Source of the DNA: Phallus indusiatus
Taxonomy: Eukaryota; Basidiomycota; Agaricomycetes; Phallales; Phallaceae
Assembly (NCBI GenBank): GCA_027605045.1
Contig: JAQFWX010000027.1
Location: forward strand, 248,001-312,000
Length of the DNA: 64,000 nucleotides
Direction: 5' to 3'
Made by a program: the position numbers and the translations under genes. Positions 1 to 13,000 of this stretch are shown piece after piece. Numbering within the stretch: the stretch's first letter is position 1; each line of letters starts with the position of its first letter. Below the pieces are notes generated by a model, which saw only the letters and a list, made by a program, of their open reading frames with translations, was not told where the DNA came from and searched no databases.

Positions 1-119
1 TTTAAAGCCACATCATAACCGTCTTTAGCCAATCGAATAGCGATCGCCTTTCCTATTCCTTGAGCAGCACCCGTGACAATAGCCGCACCTTTACTGCAAG
101 GTTCTGATGGAGGGGACAT
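1..119 (-). CDS. Short-chain dehydrogenase/reductase (SDR), 5' end only
   Basis: This is the first 39 or so codons of a minus-strand gene that runs off the left edge of the window. Reading from the ATG at 119, the protein begins MSPPSEPCSKGAAIVTGAAQ and continues GIGKAIAIRLAKDGYDVAL. The TGxxxGIG motif is the NAD(P)-binding Rossmann signature of classical SDR enzymes, and its position within the first 30 residues is normal for the family. The enzyme should be a soluble NAD(P)H-dependent oxidoreductase; the catalytic Ser-Tyr-Lys region is outside the window, so the substrate cannot be inferred. A TATA-like element lies about 75 nt upstream. Family assignment is secure, specific function is not. 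Confidence 0.85.
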   Translation of the reverse strand, partial: MSPPSEPCSKGAAIVTGAAQGIGKAIAIRLAKDGYDVAL

Positions 120-194
120 TATGTTGATTCAGGTCGGTGTACGTGGAAAGAAATAGGTGAGGTTACGGACTGATCTCCACTGAGATTTCGCTCA

Positions 195-201
195 TTATAT
201 A
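195..201 (-). promoter_or_regulatory. TATA-like element of the SDR gene
   Basis: On the minus strand this reads TATATAA, about 75 nt upstream of the SDR start codon. It is the only good TATA match in this short leader. The call rests on sequence and spacing only. Confidence 0.45.
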
Positions 202-380
202 AAGAAATCCAGGAATCCTCCCGGGCGAAGACCCTCGCAATGACCTGACCATGGCAGAAGTTCTTAATTTGGCATAATCTCAATTAAAGTCATGTCAATT
301 ACCTCCGATCAAAGTCATTTAGTGGGGTCATGTCTAATCAGTCACTAGTCACTAGTCACTTCGTATCAGGCTATGATTTC

Positions 381-512
381 CTGGCCTTGGCTTGACCTGA
401 AGCCAGAGGCTTTGACCCGGCTCGGGTTGGCTCTGGCTTTGGAAAGCCAGGCCAGAGTTGGGCCAGAGTACATTGGCTCTGACCCGACCCGGCCGGCTTT
501 GACCCAGGTCGG
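381..512. repeat. GC-rich degenerate repeat block 1
   Basis: A 130-bp block made of loosely repeated units such as GGCTTTGACCCGG, GGCTCTGGCTTTGG and GGCCAGAGTTGGGCCAG. It is much richer in G+C than the AT-rich flanks and resembles block 2 at 733-860. No coding role is apparent; open frames through it are low-complexity Gly/Pro/Ala. Confidence 0.5.
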
Positions 513-732
513 AACTTCATAGTGTTAGATTGGATCGATTTTCGGCCAAAAGCGAAGGAAAATTCGGGCGCCTGATTGCCACCTATTTCATTAACAATCA
601 TAGATGTACATGTGGGCATCTCAGACAATGGAGTAGAGCTTGATGAAGCTCTTCAATTATCATCCTGTGAATTTTCTGTGTGATTTGAGTTCCCCAGTCA
701 TGGTGGATTGGGCATTCATGGGTATTATTCTG

Positions 733-860
733 AGCCGTGGCCTGTGTCCAAGTTCAAGCCGGGCCAAAGAGGTCTGGCCTGGACCGGCTTTAGCTTGGCT
801 TCGGTCTGGGTTCAGACGGCTTGGTCCGGCTTGGCCTTGGCCTGAGCCAATGCCTGGCAA
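733..860. repeat. GC-rich degenerate repeat block 2
   Basis: A second GC-rich block of the same style as block 1 and in the same orientation (GGCCTGGACCGGC, GGCTTGGTCCGGC, GGCTTGGCCTTGG). The two blocks are separated by about 220 bp of normal AT-rich sequence. They look like two members, or two arms, of a short non-coding repeat. Confidence 0.5.
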
Positions 861-1650
861 TTCGTTATCAGTGCAAATCACGTTCCATATCTTAACCTAA
901 TGATAAGATGAAATCAAATGGAAAAGTCGGTGCGCCTTGACTGTAGCCAATAAAATGTATACGTTTACATGAACCGTCAGAATCATCGAAGAACAATAGT
1001 TTACTAGTACTATTATATTAGGCTGTTACCCGATCCTCCCCGGTCCATTCAGAAAGTTCAAGCTTCAAGTACAACAGCTATTATTGCTCATAGGAAATTT
1101 AGTTGCTGAAGCACTATCTTCCTATAGCTTTCTCGCGTTACGACGGTTCATTACATAAATATGATTGTATACCTTTCAAAATTTTTATATTGCAGTGACT
1201 CTAAACTGTATAAAATTGTGCAATGGTTAATTACCTTTATCGCTATGTAAGAAGTTCCGATGACGTTCTAGGACCGAACTGGACTTTACCCAACACTAAA
1301 TTATTATCATCCGATTATCAGAATCAGAATCTGGTCGTGCACCCGAATCGTTCATTCAGGTTGCGCAGCGTTTCAGTGAGTGCAATTCGAACACGAAAGC
1401 ATTCTCAGACCGGAGGATTCGGACGGGTGTACGCTTGGACTCTAGAGGAGACGTGTGCACCAAAGCTCAGAACCCAAGCAAGCGGCTAGATATTAAGTTG
1501 TCGTCTTCCGTACATTAATATTTGCTCATTGTTTGTTAAACCATTCATTCTGGCAATTGTATTACAAAACAGCTTCGAAGATATCGTTCAAGTACATAGT
1601 TGGAGTATTGAAATAAGGGTTCCCATTAGCGCGTTATTGTTCGAATCTTA
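861..1650. other. Intergenic, no gene recognised
   Basis: AT-rich sequence between the GC-rich repeat blocks and the 3' end of the minus-strand GMC gene. One plus-strand open frame (1223-1489, 88 codons) shows no domain, codon bias or splice context. It should contain the GMC 3' UTR near 1500-1650. Confidence 0.4.
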
Positions 1651-4592
1651 CTAGGCACCGCTGCGAATCAAATCAGCAGCTAAAAGTTTGATTTAGAACC
1701 GGTATGAATGAAAGATGAAATCTAAATCATTTTACCGTATTCAGCCACGGCATAAACCATTGCTAAAGCAGGTTATTCAGTCCAATGTTTCCGGTTAAGT
1801 TCAATAATTGACTATACCTTGGGTATGCCCCGATATCATGAGCGGATGAATTGACATGTCAGCCACACGAATATTTGACGTTCCCCACACCTTATATTGT
1901 GTGTCAGATATCCTAGGAGATATACGGTTTTTTCCAATTCTGCAACGTACCTTGAGATTCGGGCTAACAACGCCACCCTTTTCACGAGGCATCATGGAAA
2001 GGCTGCCACAAGCATCTTTTTTGAAGTGCCGAATCAATAATTAGAATTTAAAATGCTGAATATTATTATTGTATCTTACGCCATCCTGGAAAAAGAGAAT
2101 TCAGAGCGAAGTCTGATCAGAATTTGAGTTTCATTCAATTGCGTCGAGACGAAAGACAAATTTAAAAACTATACCTTCAATGTCGGCGTCGGTTTGAACC
2201 TCTGGACCGGGTATGACCTCTTTGACGATGACGGAAGAGAGAGGAGAAGCGTTTTTGAAGGATCTTAAAAACTTGAAGGCTTCGATGATAACTCTTGCGT
2301 CAATGTCTTCTTTCACATGGTTTGGTGCCAGTGTCGGAGGCTGTAATGGGTCTTTAGAATTGATGTGCTGTTTGTTTCAGAAATAAAACATATTAGTATC
2401 ATGTAGTGTACCCTTATTTAACACGCACGACGTGACCACGAGACCAAGGATGGTGATTGAAGCACCCTAGTGACATATATTGTGTGTTCGGAAGTGGGAC
2501 AACTAAGAAAATATCAGATGTAGCGGCTTTTGAAGAATACATTAAAGGACATACAGTTTGGTGAAAAAACGTGATACCAAACGATAGCTTCGCAATCCGG
2601 TATCTGTGGGTTAGACAAACGTTCGTTAAGAATAGCGTACTGTTCCTTGAGAACGTCGTTGTCTATGTTGAATTGTCTCCGCATATTCATATGTTCTTCT
2701 ATAACTTTATCGAAATCTTTGGATAACGTTTGTACGGGGATGTTGGCGAGCACAGGAGGATGGAAATATGTTGCATATTCTTCCGTCGTCTTGTTATGTC
2801 TCATAGCTTCTTCCTTACTTATTTCTGAAAATTTTACCACTTAGTTGAGTTCGTGGAGTTCTCTTATCATGACTTACCGAACGTAACAGCACTGCCAGCT
2901 ACATGATCTTGAACGTTCCCACCTACCCCAGGAAGATCCAGAACAACATCAACGCCGACTCTTGAAAGAATTCTTTTATCCCCAATTCCGCTGAGTTCAA
3001 GTATTTGAGGGGACTTTATAGTGCTGGATAATAAAATTGAGTCATCGTTCTTATGAAAAAGGAATAGATGGAATGAACCCCGCCGTCAAAATGACTTCTT
3101 TGTTCACCGGAATGGTGTACGTTTCGCCCTTATAGATAACCTCTACTCCTTTGCTTGATACTACACCATTATTATCGTTGTTTAATTCGAGCCTGGCTAC
3201 AGTGACTTCTGTCAGAATACGGAGATTAGATCTGGAGAGGTGGGGTTGCAAATAAGCCTGGACAATAGTTGTTCAGTCAACTGCATAGACATTGTATTCT
3301 ACAACGCACTGGAAAAGAAGAAGCTCTTTTCCCGGTATTTGGGTCGATAGAATAAACTCCGGGCACGAGTCCCAATGTCTTGAAGAATAATGGACAGATG
3401 TTCGGCGTACAACGAGTACGATATGTGAACCACTTACATCACCCTCAAACTTTGAGAAGCCTCAATAACAATTAGATGAATAGCCATTCTAAAACTTACC
3501 ACGTTGTTGCTTTTGGGAACTCCAAGGCTCTCGAATGCCTGTGAAGCAGCTTAAGTAGACCTGAGCATATTATTATGTGTAGTATGTACCTGAATGACAG
3601 CCGATTGACCGGCCGGATTTGTACGAGGATAGCAAAGTGGTATATAACCTAGTAAAGATATTAATACACTAATTATATCAAGGTGTTTCAAATGATTGAA
3701 CCTAACCTTCTCCTCCGGCTAAAGCAGAAGAGTCAAGCGGGGTATTCCCAGGAGTCAAGTTTGACTCAGTCTCTGGGTGAAACCTGGCAAATCGCTTATG
3801 AGATGTTTTAATAGCGCAGAAAGATACGAACTTGTGAATTTTTCTGAGATAGGGGAGCAACTTTTCGAAGTTCCAACCAGGATTTCCGAGCCTTTCCCAG
3901 GCTGTGATTACACGATGGACGTTGAAAGGTTTGCGAATAGGGTAAAGCATGAAAGCTACTCACAATCTATATCCCCCCGTGATGGATATGTCCAATGGAG
4001 GAGATTCATGTTGGAACTTCCGCCCAGACCTTTTCCTCTTGGATAAGAATATTAGAATACAATCTTCCGACAAGTCGCGTTTTGTTATTTACCGATTCCA
4101 AACGAAAACCCGATTATGAGCAGCAGATTGGGGGATCTACACAAAAAACAGATGGGTTATTCGGTGAAGACTCTTGGTTTCCGTTGCGCACTGATGAAAA
4201 GGCCCAGTCATAGTTTGGATTATAGAGTTGACGAAGTGCGGATGCGGGTGTAGCTTTTGAAATGAAACAAGTCAGTTCACGAAAAAGAGCGTTGGGAACA
4301 GCTACTAACTGATCATTGGATCTTCGTCATCATGATGCTTTCCAGCTTCCAAGAGAAGGACACTGGCATTTGAATCTTCACTCAAACGACTTGCTAGAAC
4401 ACATCCAGCCGTCTGAAATATGATGAGGATGATATGAGAACACAAATCATTGAGATGCATACCCCGCCTCCTGAGAAAGAAGTTCGGTGTATATGAGTGA
4501 TATTAGTCATTTTCGGCGACGTAGATCATACCAACAACGATGTAATCATGCTTCAAATGCAAGATATCTTGGATATTGGTAACGAAAGCCAT
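1651..4592 (-). CDS. GMC-family FAD oxidoreductase (aryl-alcohol/glucose oxidase-like), copy 1
   Basis: Multi-exon flavoenzyme that would oxidise an alcohol using FAD; the acceptor may be O2 or a quinone. The start at 4592 gives MAFVTNIQDILHLKHDYIVV followed by the dinucleotide motif GGGTAG, which is spliced across an 8-nt exon (4463-4470). Recognisable blocks in order: [29 protein letters not shown] (GMC signature 1), WERLGNPGW, a 12-nt exon at 3438-3449, [15 protein letters not shown] (GMC signature 2), LPGVGGNVQDH, the catalytic WHACGSLSMMPREKGG, and [15 protein letters not shown] ending in ISGHTQAMVYAVAEYAADLI. Both catalytic His positions (WHACG and GHTQ) are present. Apparent stops in the raw frames fall inside plausible introns, so I read it as intact. 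There is no signal peptide, so it is probably intracellular. It is a paralogue of the gene at 24829-27872 with the same exon pattern. Confidence 0.85.
4463..4470 (-). other. 8-nt microexon encoding part of the FAD GxGxxG motif
   Basis: On the minus strand the exon GAGGCGGG is bounded by ...ctttctcag and gtatgc.... Joining exon 1 (ending GTTGTTG) to this and then to ACGGCTGGA gives VVGGGTAG. Without it the frame breaks. The same 8-nt exon exists in the paralogue at 24976-24983. Confidence 0.8.
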
Positions 4593-7500
4593 AAATATGT
4601 GGTGATTCTCAAGAAAGCTGCGTTCAAATACTGCTCAGTCAATGAGAATTGACGGTCTTGCCACGCCGTGGACCTGAGTCGGATCGCCGTGGACGTCGTA
4701 CTAAGAAAGCTAGAATGACGTCTATACACCCCTATGAACCCTTGTTGAGTGATCGGCTTCAACTTCTTGGCATCATCATGTCTGAAATGTCATTTTAGAG
4801 AAATGCGAGGCAAGATATAGCAAAAAATTATAAGAAATTGCGGGTTAAACAGCAGGGATCTTTGGTGATGGAATAGAGACGGTGTGACCAAATTGTCACA
4901 TGGAATGGGCTAAGCGGCGTTCTCAGCCGTGGTCGCATGACTCGCATCCACTATCCATAACATTTTATGTTGCTCGCTCTCCGTTCGGTTCAAGCTTGTA
5001 GAACTGAAATTCGCCTCTCTAGGTATGTATCCTGAGACAGTGATTTATGCAGTTGAAAACGGATGCTGATCCGTTCTATTCCAGCCTTGCTTGGAGTTGA
5101 TGTTCGTTAGTGTTGTTCATTCGGGCCGTTACTTGTCAAATAACTTGTTATCGTTTGAGCATGTCAACGTTTTAGTTGATATGCAACTTACTCCGAGTGA
5201 TGATAACGGGGGTCTCCGTCGTTTTATTCTCCAACCTATTTTGCCAATCAGGCTGAAATCAAGCGGCAAACTACCCCTTTCTTTGAAACGCCTTTCGGTT
5301 TTTCACTTTTTCATTCACTTTGAGTGACGTCAAAACGCAAGTGATACGATGCGACCATTCCGCTTTACGTTTTATCATTTTACCCTTTGCGCCGGTGATC
5401 CATAACCGTCCGTAACTCCTAATGAATTCCTACACCAACGACTGGATCATCCAAAAGGACTTCCACAGTACGCGAACGGATTATGTTTGCGTGGGATAAG
5501 ACGTAAAGATAAAATAAATCCCATCATGACAAATCAGCTTTTGATTACTTGGGGTGACACTTCTTACTTTCAAATTTTTTGAAGACGTTGCTTCACCAGT
5601 TTCCAGAATCACCGTTTGATCACTTCCCACTCCATGCGGTAATTTGAGTTACAGAATAAGGACATTCAAGACATATGAGTAGTACGTCAAACATTGAAAC
5701 TTTGAAACTTTGAACAACGTGGCTAGTTCTATTAATCGACGTGTCAATTAAATGCTTTCGGATTCGCGGTAGACTCACCCGAATGTGCTGAATGAATTAG
5801 CAAGAAACCTCGGAATGGAAGCCCTGGGAGAAAGGTACGAGGATATTTACGTAAAATGATAAGATTATCTTGAAAGTATGTACGATTGCAACTTCATTGC
5901 ACGTGCTTGGGTTCAAGATTGGTGATGGCCACTGGTACGCGATTTGTAACCCTACAGATAACTCACAATTAGAATACCATAACCTTGTCTTCAGGAATGG
6001 CCGATAGGTTATTCTATAGGAGGTGTTGGAAAGATAACAACTCTGTAGTCCCATAACACGCAAGAAATCATTAATCAGCTCCACAACGGGCGGTGTGCCT
6101 TACCCTATGTGGAATTCAATATATCCTTCGTTAAAAGGTCTGCATTAGATGAAGTCCCTTCTAATAAACAATCAAAATGTGAAGACGACGTGAATGTGAT
6201 GAGCAAAAGGTGTTGTGGGTCATTTTATCAATTTTCGCTTGATGAACGAAGATGCGAAGACGGCGTGAAGGACATACGCAAACTATATGAATGGTTCGAT
6301 CGCTCCTAAGTTCCGAATAGGTCTTTGTTCCCTTTTCCTCAATAGGCATTCCTTTTGGACCTGCGACTACAAACGGCACAGCCGCTACGGAAAAAAATGA
6401 AAGCTTTAGGTTTTCATATCAAGCACAGTCCATGACAAGATCCGTTCTTGGGTATGCAGTTATACAGTAACTAATTTATGTAAATCCCCTCTTCAAGCGG
6501 TATCAGCAGTCTTAACACATTTTAACAATACACTCCCTCGAGGTCTACGTCGTCATTCAACGAGCTAGCCATCATGAATCAAAAACTCACGTGAACTAAA
6601 CTTTTCACGGTTCGTCCCCTTATGGAAACCTCGCAATTGTGATCAGCCAAACCATCAAGTAATTTGCTTCATAACTTGAAACAAGTCAATTTAACCATCA
6701 TATTCATTGTATCCACAACCAGCACCACTTTATCAGCATTATAACAACCTAACGAGTTCATCGTGAAAATGGGAAAGGGTTTTTTATGAGATCTTCATGT
6801 GTATGTATGCATCTATCATCTGGAATTGCCATAGCGAGGTGCGTGTCTCAAATCTTCTAGCAATTTCGCATGTTGGTTTTCCGATCTTGGATTTTAAAGT
6901 TAAGGTTCTCCCACTGGTCCATTCATGAAGACATAGTGGCATGGACAGTCGAGACGAGGACTCAACATTTATCTGGTAATGAAACGGCATATGCTGATCC
7001 TTTGACCAATATACTGACTCTGAGCTCCCACGTATTTTATTACTGATGGCCATAAGAATCTGGGATTAAATAAGCCATTGACCAATGAATATTGAACGCT
7101 CTTCCACTACTATTCAATCAATAAGTGTGAAAGAGCGGAGCTCCTAATTACCAGCGCACCAACCGGCATAACGCAACAGATACCTCCGAGGATGACCTTA
7201 TCCGGCCTCGAAGTAGCCTCCTCTCTTTGGAACCTTCCTGGCTCGGTTGTCAAGCAAAAGAACACGATTCCGACTTCTTCACCATGCCGGGTTTAAAGTT
7301 TCAATTTGTTTAAAAATATCCTTATCATCGATCTTACCGAAGATGGTTCCTTTTTTTTTCAAAAATAGGAAGAAGTAGCAGATTTAGGAATTCAAGACCG
7401 GATCTGAGTACCCAATCCAATTCCTCATAGAATATTTTCTCGATGTTCTGTAGACAACGGTACGTCAATCCCCGTACAACATTTTCGCCCCCAGTTGTTT

Positions 7501-8280
7501 ATCACCAACGTGTAGAGAAAAGGGCGACCATACTATTGGGCAAGTTTCCGAGCCAACAAAAATCTGTATCAATTGGAAGCATCAAGTACCAGTATCGTAG
7601 CGAGGAGTCATTTGACGTGATGCGTAAAAACCGGATGTCAGCGGTAAAACATTTAAGGGAAATGTGGCGAAGGTGAGGGACGTTCGAAGGAGCCAGAACC
7701 TTTTTCTGCACCATGCATATCTATCATCTATGTAATTAAACATTTCAAAGTTTTCGACGCCTGATTGTTACCAAGGCTCCGACCCTAGGGATGGGACGTA
7801 TTCGGTATGGGTCATGGTTTCTACTTCGCACTATTGCAGTTTCAAAGGTACTTCGCTCGGACGGTCTAACTACCGAGTATGAAAGTTCTCAAGATGCGGC
7901 GCTAGTATGGTATGATTCGGCGGAGTCGGGAAGCGACTTTGTGACTCTATGTCAAAGTTGACTATCATGTTATTTAGGAACAAGACGGAGTTGACAGCCA
8001 AATCTCAGACATGAATATCAACATACAACAACTTGTGGCTTCATATTGAGTATCATCACCTTGAAGCGTTTCAGGCAGGTTTTCCGACCCCATAACGGTT
8101 AAACCCTTTGGCCGAACTGTAAGTAATCCATTATAAAATCCTCTCTTCACCTCATATAAACTGGTTACTCTACTAGAGTTAAAAATTCTAATAGACATTT
8201 CTATGGTCTCTTTAAACCAAAAAATAACCCCGAAATAGCCTTCAAAAATATCCCCAAACTACATGAAATGTATCACTTAC
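4593..8280. other. Gene-poor region upstream of GMC copy 1
   Basis: Contains the promoter of the minus-strand GMC gene and then AT-rich sequence. Several minus-strand open frames of 70-95 codons (5797-6084, 6161-6379, 6784-7053, 7502-7714) have no recognisable domain and cannot be joined convincingly. They could be remnants of a decayed gene, but I cannot support one. Confidence 0.4.
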
Positions 8281-8448
8281 TGAGTTAGCGACAAAAAAAT
8301 TTGAAACCGCTAGAAAAAAAGTCAAATTGAAGCCTCGTTGGAAATAGCTGGTCCAGTCTTTTTGCTTTGAGATCTTTCTTTCAATTTCTCTCGACGGACT
8401 TTCCCCATTCGTCCAAGCTTCATTTCGACTAGATAGCAGCGCTATCAT
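8281..8448 (-). CDS. Possible first exon of an unidentified membrane protein
   Basis: From the ATG at 8448 the frame runs 56 codons to a good splice donor (gtaagt, minus strand, ending at 8280). The peptide is polar and charged for about 40 residues, then turns hydrophobic (NLTFFLAVSNFFVANS), like the start of a first membrane segment. I could not find a phase-compatible second exon: the next open frame, 7974-8198, needs a different phase. It may be the start of a real gene, a decayed fragment or chance. No family is recognised. Confidence 0.22.
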
Positions 8449-9965
8449 GGGAAGCGCGCGCTTCTGTTAAAGGAGAAACACGACTTCTGCACGGAAGGTA
8501 AGAATTCGGAGCGAGAGAAAAGGAGACAGCTGACCATGTGTTTTTTGCAGGTCCGAAATGAGGGCATTACGCCGGATATATATATGTTAGCAGTCCCATC
8601 AACTTAACTCATATGTCATATGCGTTGCATCAACGCTCGACTTATCCCATATCGTAATGCTAGGTAAGTACTTATTGTGATTTTGCATAATCATCAGCCC
8701 AAAGCGAGGAATAGATGACTGTGCTGCTTTTTGCGATAAACTTCCAATAATTCAACGCCACACACGTTTTTTTAATGGAAGTGACACTGGTTGAGATTTG
8801 TTCGTTGTTTAGTTTTGGATCATCAGGTCTGCCGTGTGCTGTCTTGTGACTTGTTGCGAAATATGACGGTAAGGAGTCTGGACTCAATAAATGAGATTTA
8901 CCTGGGTTAATTATGCTGGGCAAGGGGTACGACTACCGGATATTGCGCCGCAGTGGGATGTCGTTTTGAGGATTTATTGTCAATATCCTTTTTGAGAAGT
9001 CCTTCTTTGCATTCTTTTCAAAGTTGTGTTTTGAATCCTATTATTTACCCGCACCAGTCTGGCTGTAAAAATTCTCTGAAGAAAGCTAGTACGAATGTAC
9101 TCCCACCTTCTCTTATTGCGATTAGAATATGATTGAATTTTCAAACTGCCGGAAGGTTCCACCCAATTCGATAAGATGAGATGAAGAATAATCGGTGAAT
9201 GCGTTATTGGAGAGGCAAAGGGCTACTTTCAACCCGACTATCGGTGAAATCATATTAAATACTGCACTCACTTTATCCACAATTCCTAAATACAAAATGG
9301 AAGGGAATTTAACAGTAAATGTCCTATTGAAGGGACGCGCTGGTACAATGTTTCGACTTCGTCATTTGAATCAGAAATTAAAGCCATCGAATAAATATGC
9401 CAGACCCGGAAACGACTGGGAAACATTCAAAGGCTAGTTCAAAAAATAGATACCTCGTGTCTTCAGTATGGATAGAATGTACATTTGGCTCTAAATCAGG
9501 GCGTTTCCTTTCGATTCCTTTTTCTAGACTGTTCAAATGTTGTGGTTTATTATGACATCCATGTACGGAAATACTGTCTGCATGCATCTTTGAAGCCGGA
9601 TGGGAAATAAATGCAAATATCGAGGTCGTTCAAAACGCGTTTATCTCTCGTAGAAATTTATCCTCCTCTGTCTATTGGTGGGGCTGAGACTCGAGGTTCT
9701 CGTGGGGTTATACGTAATTTCCAACTTGGTTAACCATGGCAAGATATTTTCCATTCAAGAAGAATATTACCCACAAAAGATCTTCCAATTGATGAGGGGT
9801 GAGAACATAGTTCCCACTAGTCTGGAACAACTATTCGCCAAAGAAGCGCGATTCAGTCAAAGGTTGCTTCACCGCTGTACGGGAGTTGAAACACTCAGAA
9901 CGCTTCCGGAACCCACAGATGCCTTACGCTGTGTAATTGACTTTCAGCTCGAAGATACATTGATC

Positions 9966-10023
9966 AAAAACCCGTCGGAGCCTATTTACTCCAGCTTGTA
10001 TCGGAGCCGACGGACGGGTTTTT
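9966..10023. repeat. Inverted repeat, 11-bp perfect arms
   Basis: Left arm AAAAACCCGTC (9966-9976) and right arm GACGGGTTTTT (10013-10023) are exact reverse complements. The 36-nt loop carries two copies of GGAGCC and a smaller CTCC/GGAG pairing, so the transcript could form a branched hairpin. Confidence 0.55.
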
Positions 10024-12135
10024 GCGACACAATGTAAACGTGGTAAAAGAATTTAAAGCTTGAACAGGCTATTTGAGTATATTATACTCAAGACTGAACA
10101 TGATAACCCCCTTTATAAGGTTATATGTAATCGGAAAGGAAAGACTTATGGGAGAATGCAACTCAAAACTTCATAGAGCCAAGGGCTTGTACATTCAATT
10201 AGTGATTGCAGACATATGTCTCGAAACGGCATTATGTATGCTTTTTCTCATTCATGTGTGATGTGAAAATTTAAGTCTGAGATCTGAGGTGTCGTCGTCG
10301 GAGATGGGATATACTGTGCTGAATGGACGTTACTATCGCTTGAAGTTTACCGCCGACTCGGAAAAGTTTCATTGAGTACTCCCGCGAACGTATGTCTGAT
10401 TCAATCAATAATCCTAGAAACACTGTTAGTCCACCAACCTGTTGAAGATTCATTAGAACATGGAAATAATCATAAAGTCCGCTGCCAAGTTTTGCCAAGA
10501 AAAATATAGAGTTTACAAATGTGATAATGTATTTATTTATATGCAGCGTTGTTGATCACGAAATACATACATATTTTGAGCCAAGTAATATATGATATGA
10601 TATTCACGCGTACCATGGTCATTTATTTTTAGATATGAAGCCACGTACAAATCATAATGTGCTGTGGGTATATAAATAGGTTTCAAATAAAATAGTGAAT
10701 AAGCGGGCTGACGTATAGTAGTAAAATTAGACAGGAACAGGTACAAAGAGGATCTGGAGGTTGGTATAATAATTTGTTATAATGTGCATATTGTTGAAAA
10801 CATCACTCATTACTCAGGGGCTGGAAACCCATCAGACTATTCACCGGTTCGTTCTGGAAAAAAGATTTGAATTTGAGAGTGGAGTTGAATGGTACTAGAA
10901 GTTTCTAATAAGTGGCAGTAGTATTTATTTCGGATCCGAGGTGACAATCCAACGAGGGAATGCTTCAAGATTTTGATCATTCAAAACATCCAAAGAATAG
11001 GGTATACGTAACGTATACCAACGCCAGTCCGGGATATTAGAATCAAAAAAAGAAAAGAATTCTCTTTCCATAGAATTTCGGCATTCATCATATTGGAAGA
11101 TTTCTTATTTTCTTCTTTACATTTCTTCTTGTGCGATGAAATGATGAATCATCCATTCCAGGAAACTTGTAACCCAGGATTCTATCATATAAAACCTCGA
11201 GATTCGGGAACCGCCCGGGCGGGTTGGTTAGACATTTCATGTGAGAAATTTTATGTCAATGTATGACATGTCATGTTGTGCCATCATGTTTTAGAAGTGC
11301 TAGTGAGAAATGATACATGAACCCTTGAAGTTTGGGTTTAATAGAAATAAGAAGACCATGTTTTTTTTCTCGTGGCGCTGATGAATCAAACGAAGGTTCA
11401 AGTTTTCCTTCGCCCGAGTCGGTTATGGAGCAGCAAGGACAGCCGGACTTCAAAATTTCCTAGTATCAATAGGCTGGGAGCGTTGTTAGCCTTCCAAGTT
11501 GGTACAGCCTGAGTATATTAGTTATAGACAAAACAAGGAAAGAGAGAATAGCATGAGAATACTAAGGCAAGTAACCGTACTTCGGTGGTCTAGTATGTCC
11601 AGTGATGAACTATCTTGAATCGGGAAAGACGGTATTGATTCAGACCCGATTTTGAGAGTTCACCGTCCTTCGATCTAGAATCTAGATTGTTCGCCATCCT
11701 GTAATAAAATTTACGTACCAAAAGAGAGGAACCTTCCCTCAAAAAGGATCGTTGTATGTACAAATATGTAAGATACATACAGATATGTATTAGACACCGC
11801 TCACGCCTCACGGGTACGGCAGGCTTCGCCTTTCTGTGAAGATTCCAAGAACTAAGGGTTAGGAACGACGCGGCGAAACCTCGGCTGGGAAAAAAGGGCA
11901 ACGCGGTCGTACTTGAGATGAACCAGTGATCTAATATTCAAACTGCAAATTTATGATGGCAACGTAGATAACTAGTAATAAAGATCACATTTGAAAAAAC
12001 TAAGAATGAGAATAAAATAAAATATAATAAAATAGAGGCAGAAGAAGGGAAAAGAGCACCCCTTTCAAGTTCTATAATCAGGTTCAAAGTTAATCCGACG
12101 CTGTATGCAATGGTGTCCAAGGGTGTCCAGTGCAC

Positions 12136-12167
12136 GGACGGCGGACGCATCCTGCCGCCCTCCGTCC
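12136..12167. repeat. GC-rich imperfect hairpin
   Basis: GGACGGCGG is followed after about 10 nt by CCGCCCTCCGTCC. The arms pair with one bulge. It is a GC-rich island in AT-rich surroundings and is not inside a recognised gene. Confidence 0.4.
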
Positions 12168-13000
12168 GGTTCCTTAGACTGACATCATTTTCAGGCACGA
12201 GAGCCTCGCCCCAACAATCCAAACAAAAACAAAAACATGCTGTAATGATGTCGATGTCTGTAACGGTTTGTACTTGTGACAGGTATCCTTACATGACATG
12301 AATGCAGCCCTTCCTATGAATGTATTACATAGCAGAAAGAGCCTTCTTTCATATACCCGCCCCTTCCACATCGTCACTAACGCCGAACCTGAGTTATAGT
12401 CAAACCTGAAGGGCGTTTTTTAAGCACTGCCAGGTTTAAACCTCAAAACCAAAACCGCGTGACGTTATGTATGGTATGTTATTATACCACAATCCACGTT
12501 GCACGGCAAAAAAACCAACTAGCGTTAGTCTGGCAATTGAAGATCGCCCCCTCAAATCAGCCTGAAAGATTAGGCACTTCTCATGATACGATTATGATTA
12601 TGTATGTACATATTCAAATCTACAATCTATGAAATTAGTAAAAAAAAATTACCATAAAATACAAACAAGCAGGCCTGTATCAGCGCGTTTATTAACACGC
12701 CGGCACGCGTATGACGGGGGTTTTTTGTAATAAGTGACCATCAAGAACTATGGTCAGTGAGTCGGGCCGAGTGGGTGTACATTGTCATTTTTACGCTACT
12801 TGTTGCGAAAGCTTTAACACGCCTTTTTTGTTGGTTGATAGGTCGATAAGCTGAGTTGCTTGAATCGCCAGTGGGGTGTGGAGGGGAAGAAGCTAACTGC
12901 CCCTTCCACCCCTTAAGGCCTCGGCCAGTAGGAACCCAGGTGCGCATCATATTGTTGCCAATGAACGTCACCATCATTTAAGTAACATATAATTTTCTAA

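Larger units (their letters stand above)
8449..13000. other. Gene-poor region with scattered exon-like frames
   Basis: AT-rich sequence with no recognisable protein family. The longest frame, 9675-10037 plus, opens at a TTG and has no suitable ATG. A minus-strand frame at 10271-10498 has a possible acceptor before a stretch VGGLTVFLGLLIESD and could be an isolated exon. Two inverted repeats (9966-10023 and 12136-12167) are annotated separately. Confidence 0.4.

Noticed and set aside
1651..4592. Calling the left GMC gene a pseudogene because of many in-frame stops
   Set aside because: All the stops I checked fall in plausible GT-AG introns; the exons I could join (N terminus through the catalytic and C-terminal regions) keep frame, microexon lengths match the paralogue and both catalytic His positions are present.
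9675..10037. 120-codon plus-strand open frame, the longest in 5-12 kb
   Set aside because: It opens at TTG, lacks a suitable ATG, has no recognisable motif and overlaps an inverted repeat.
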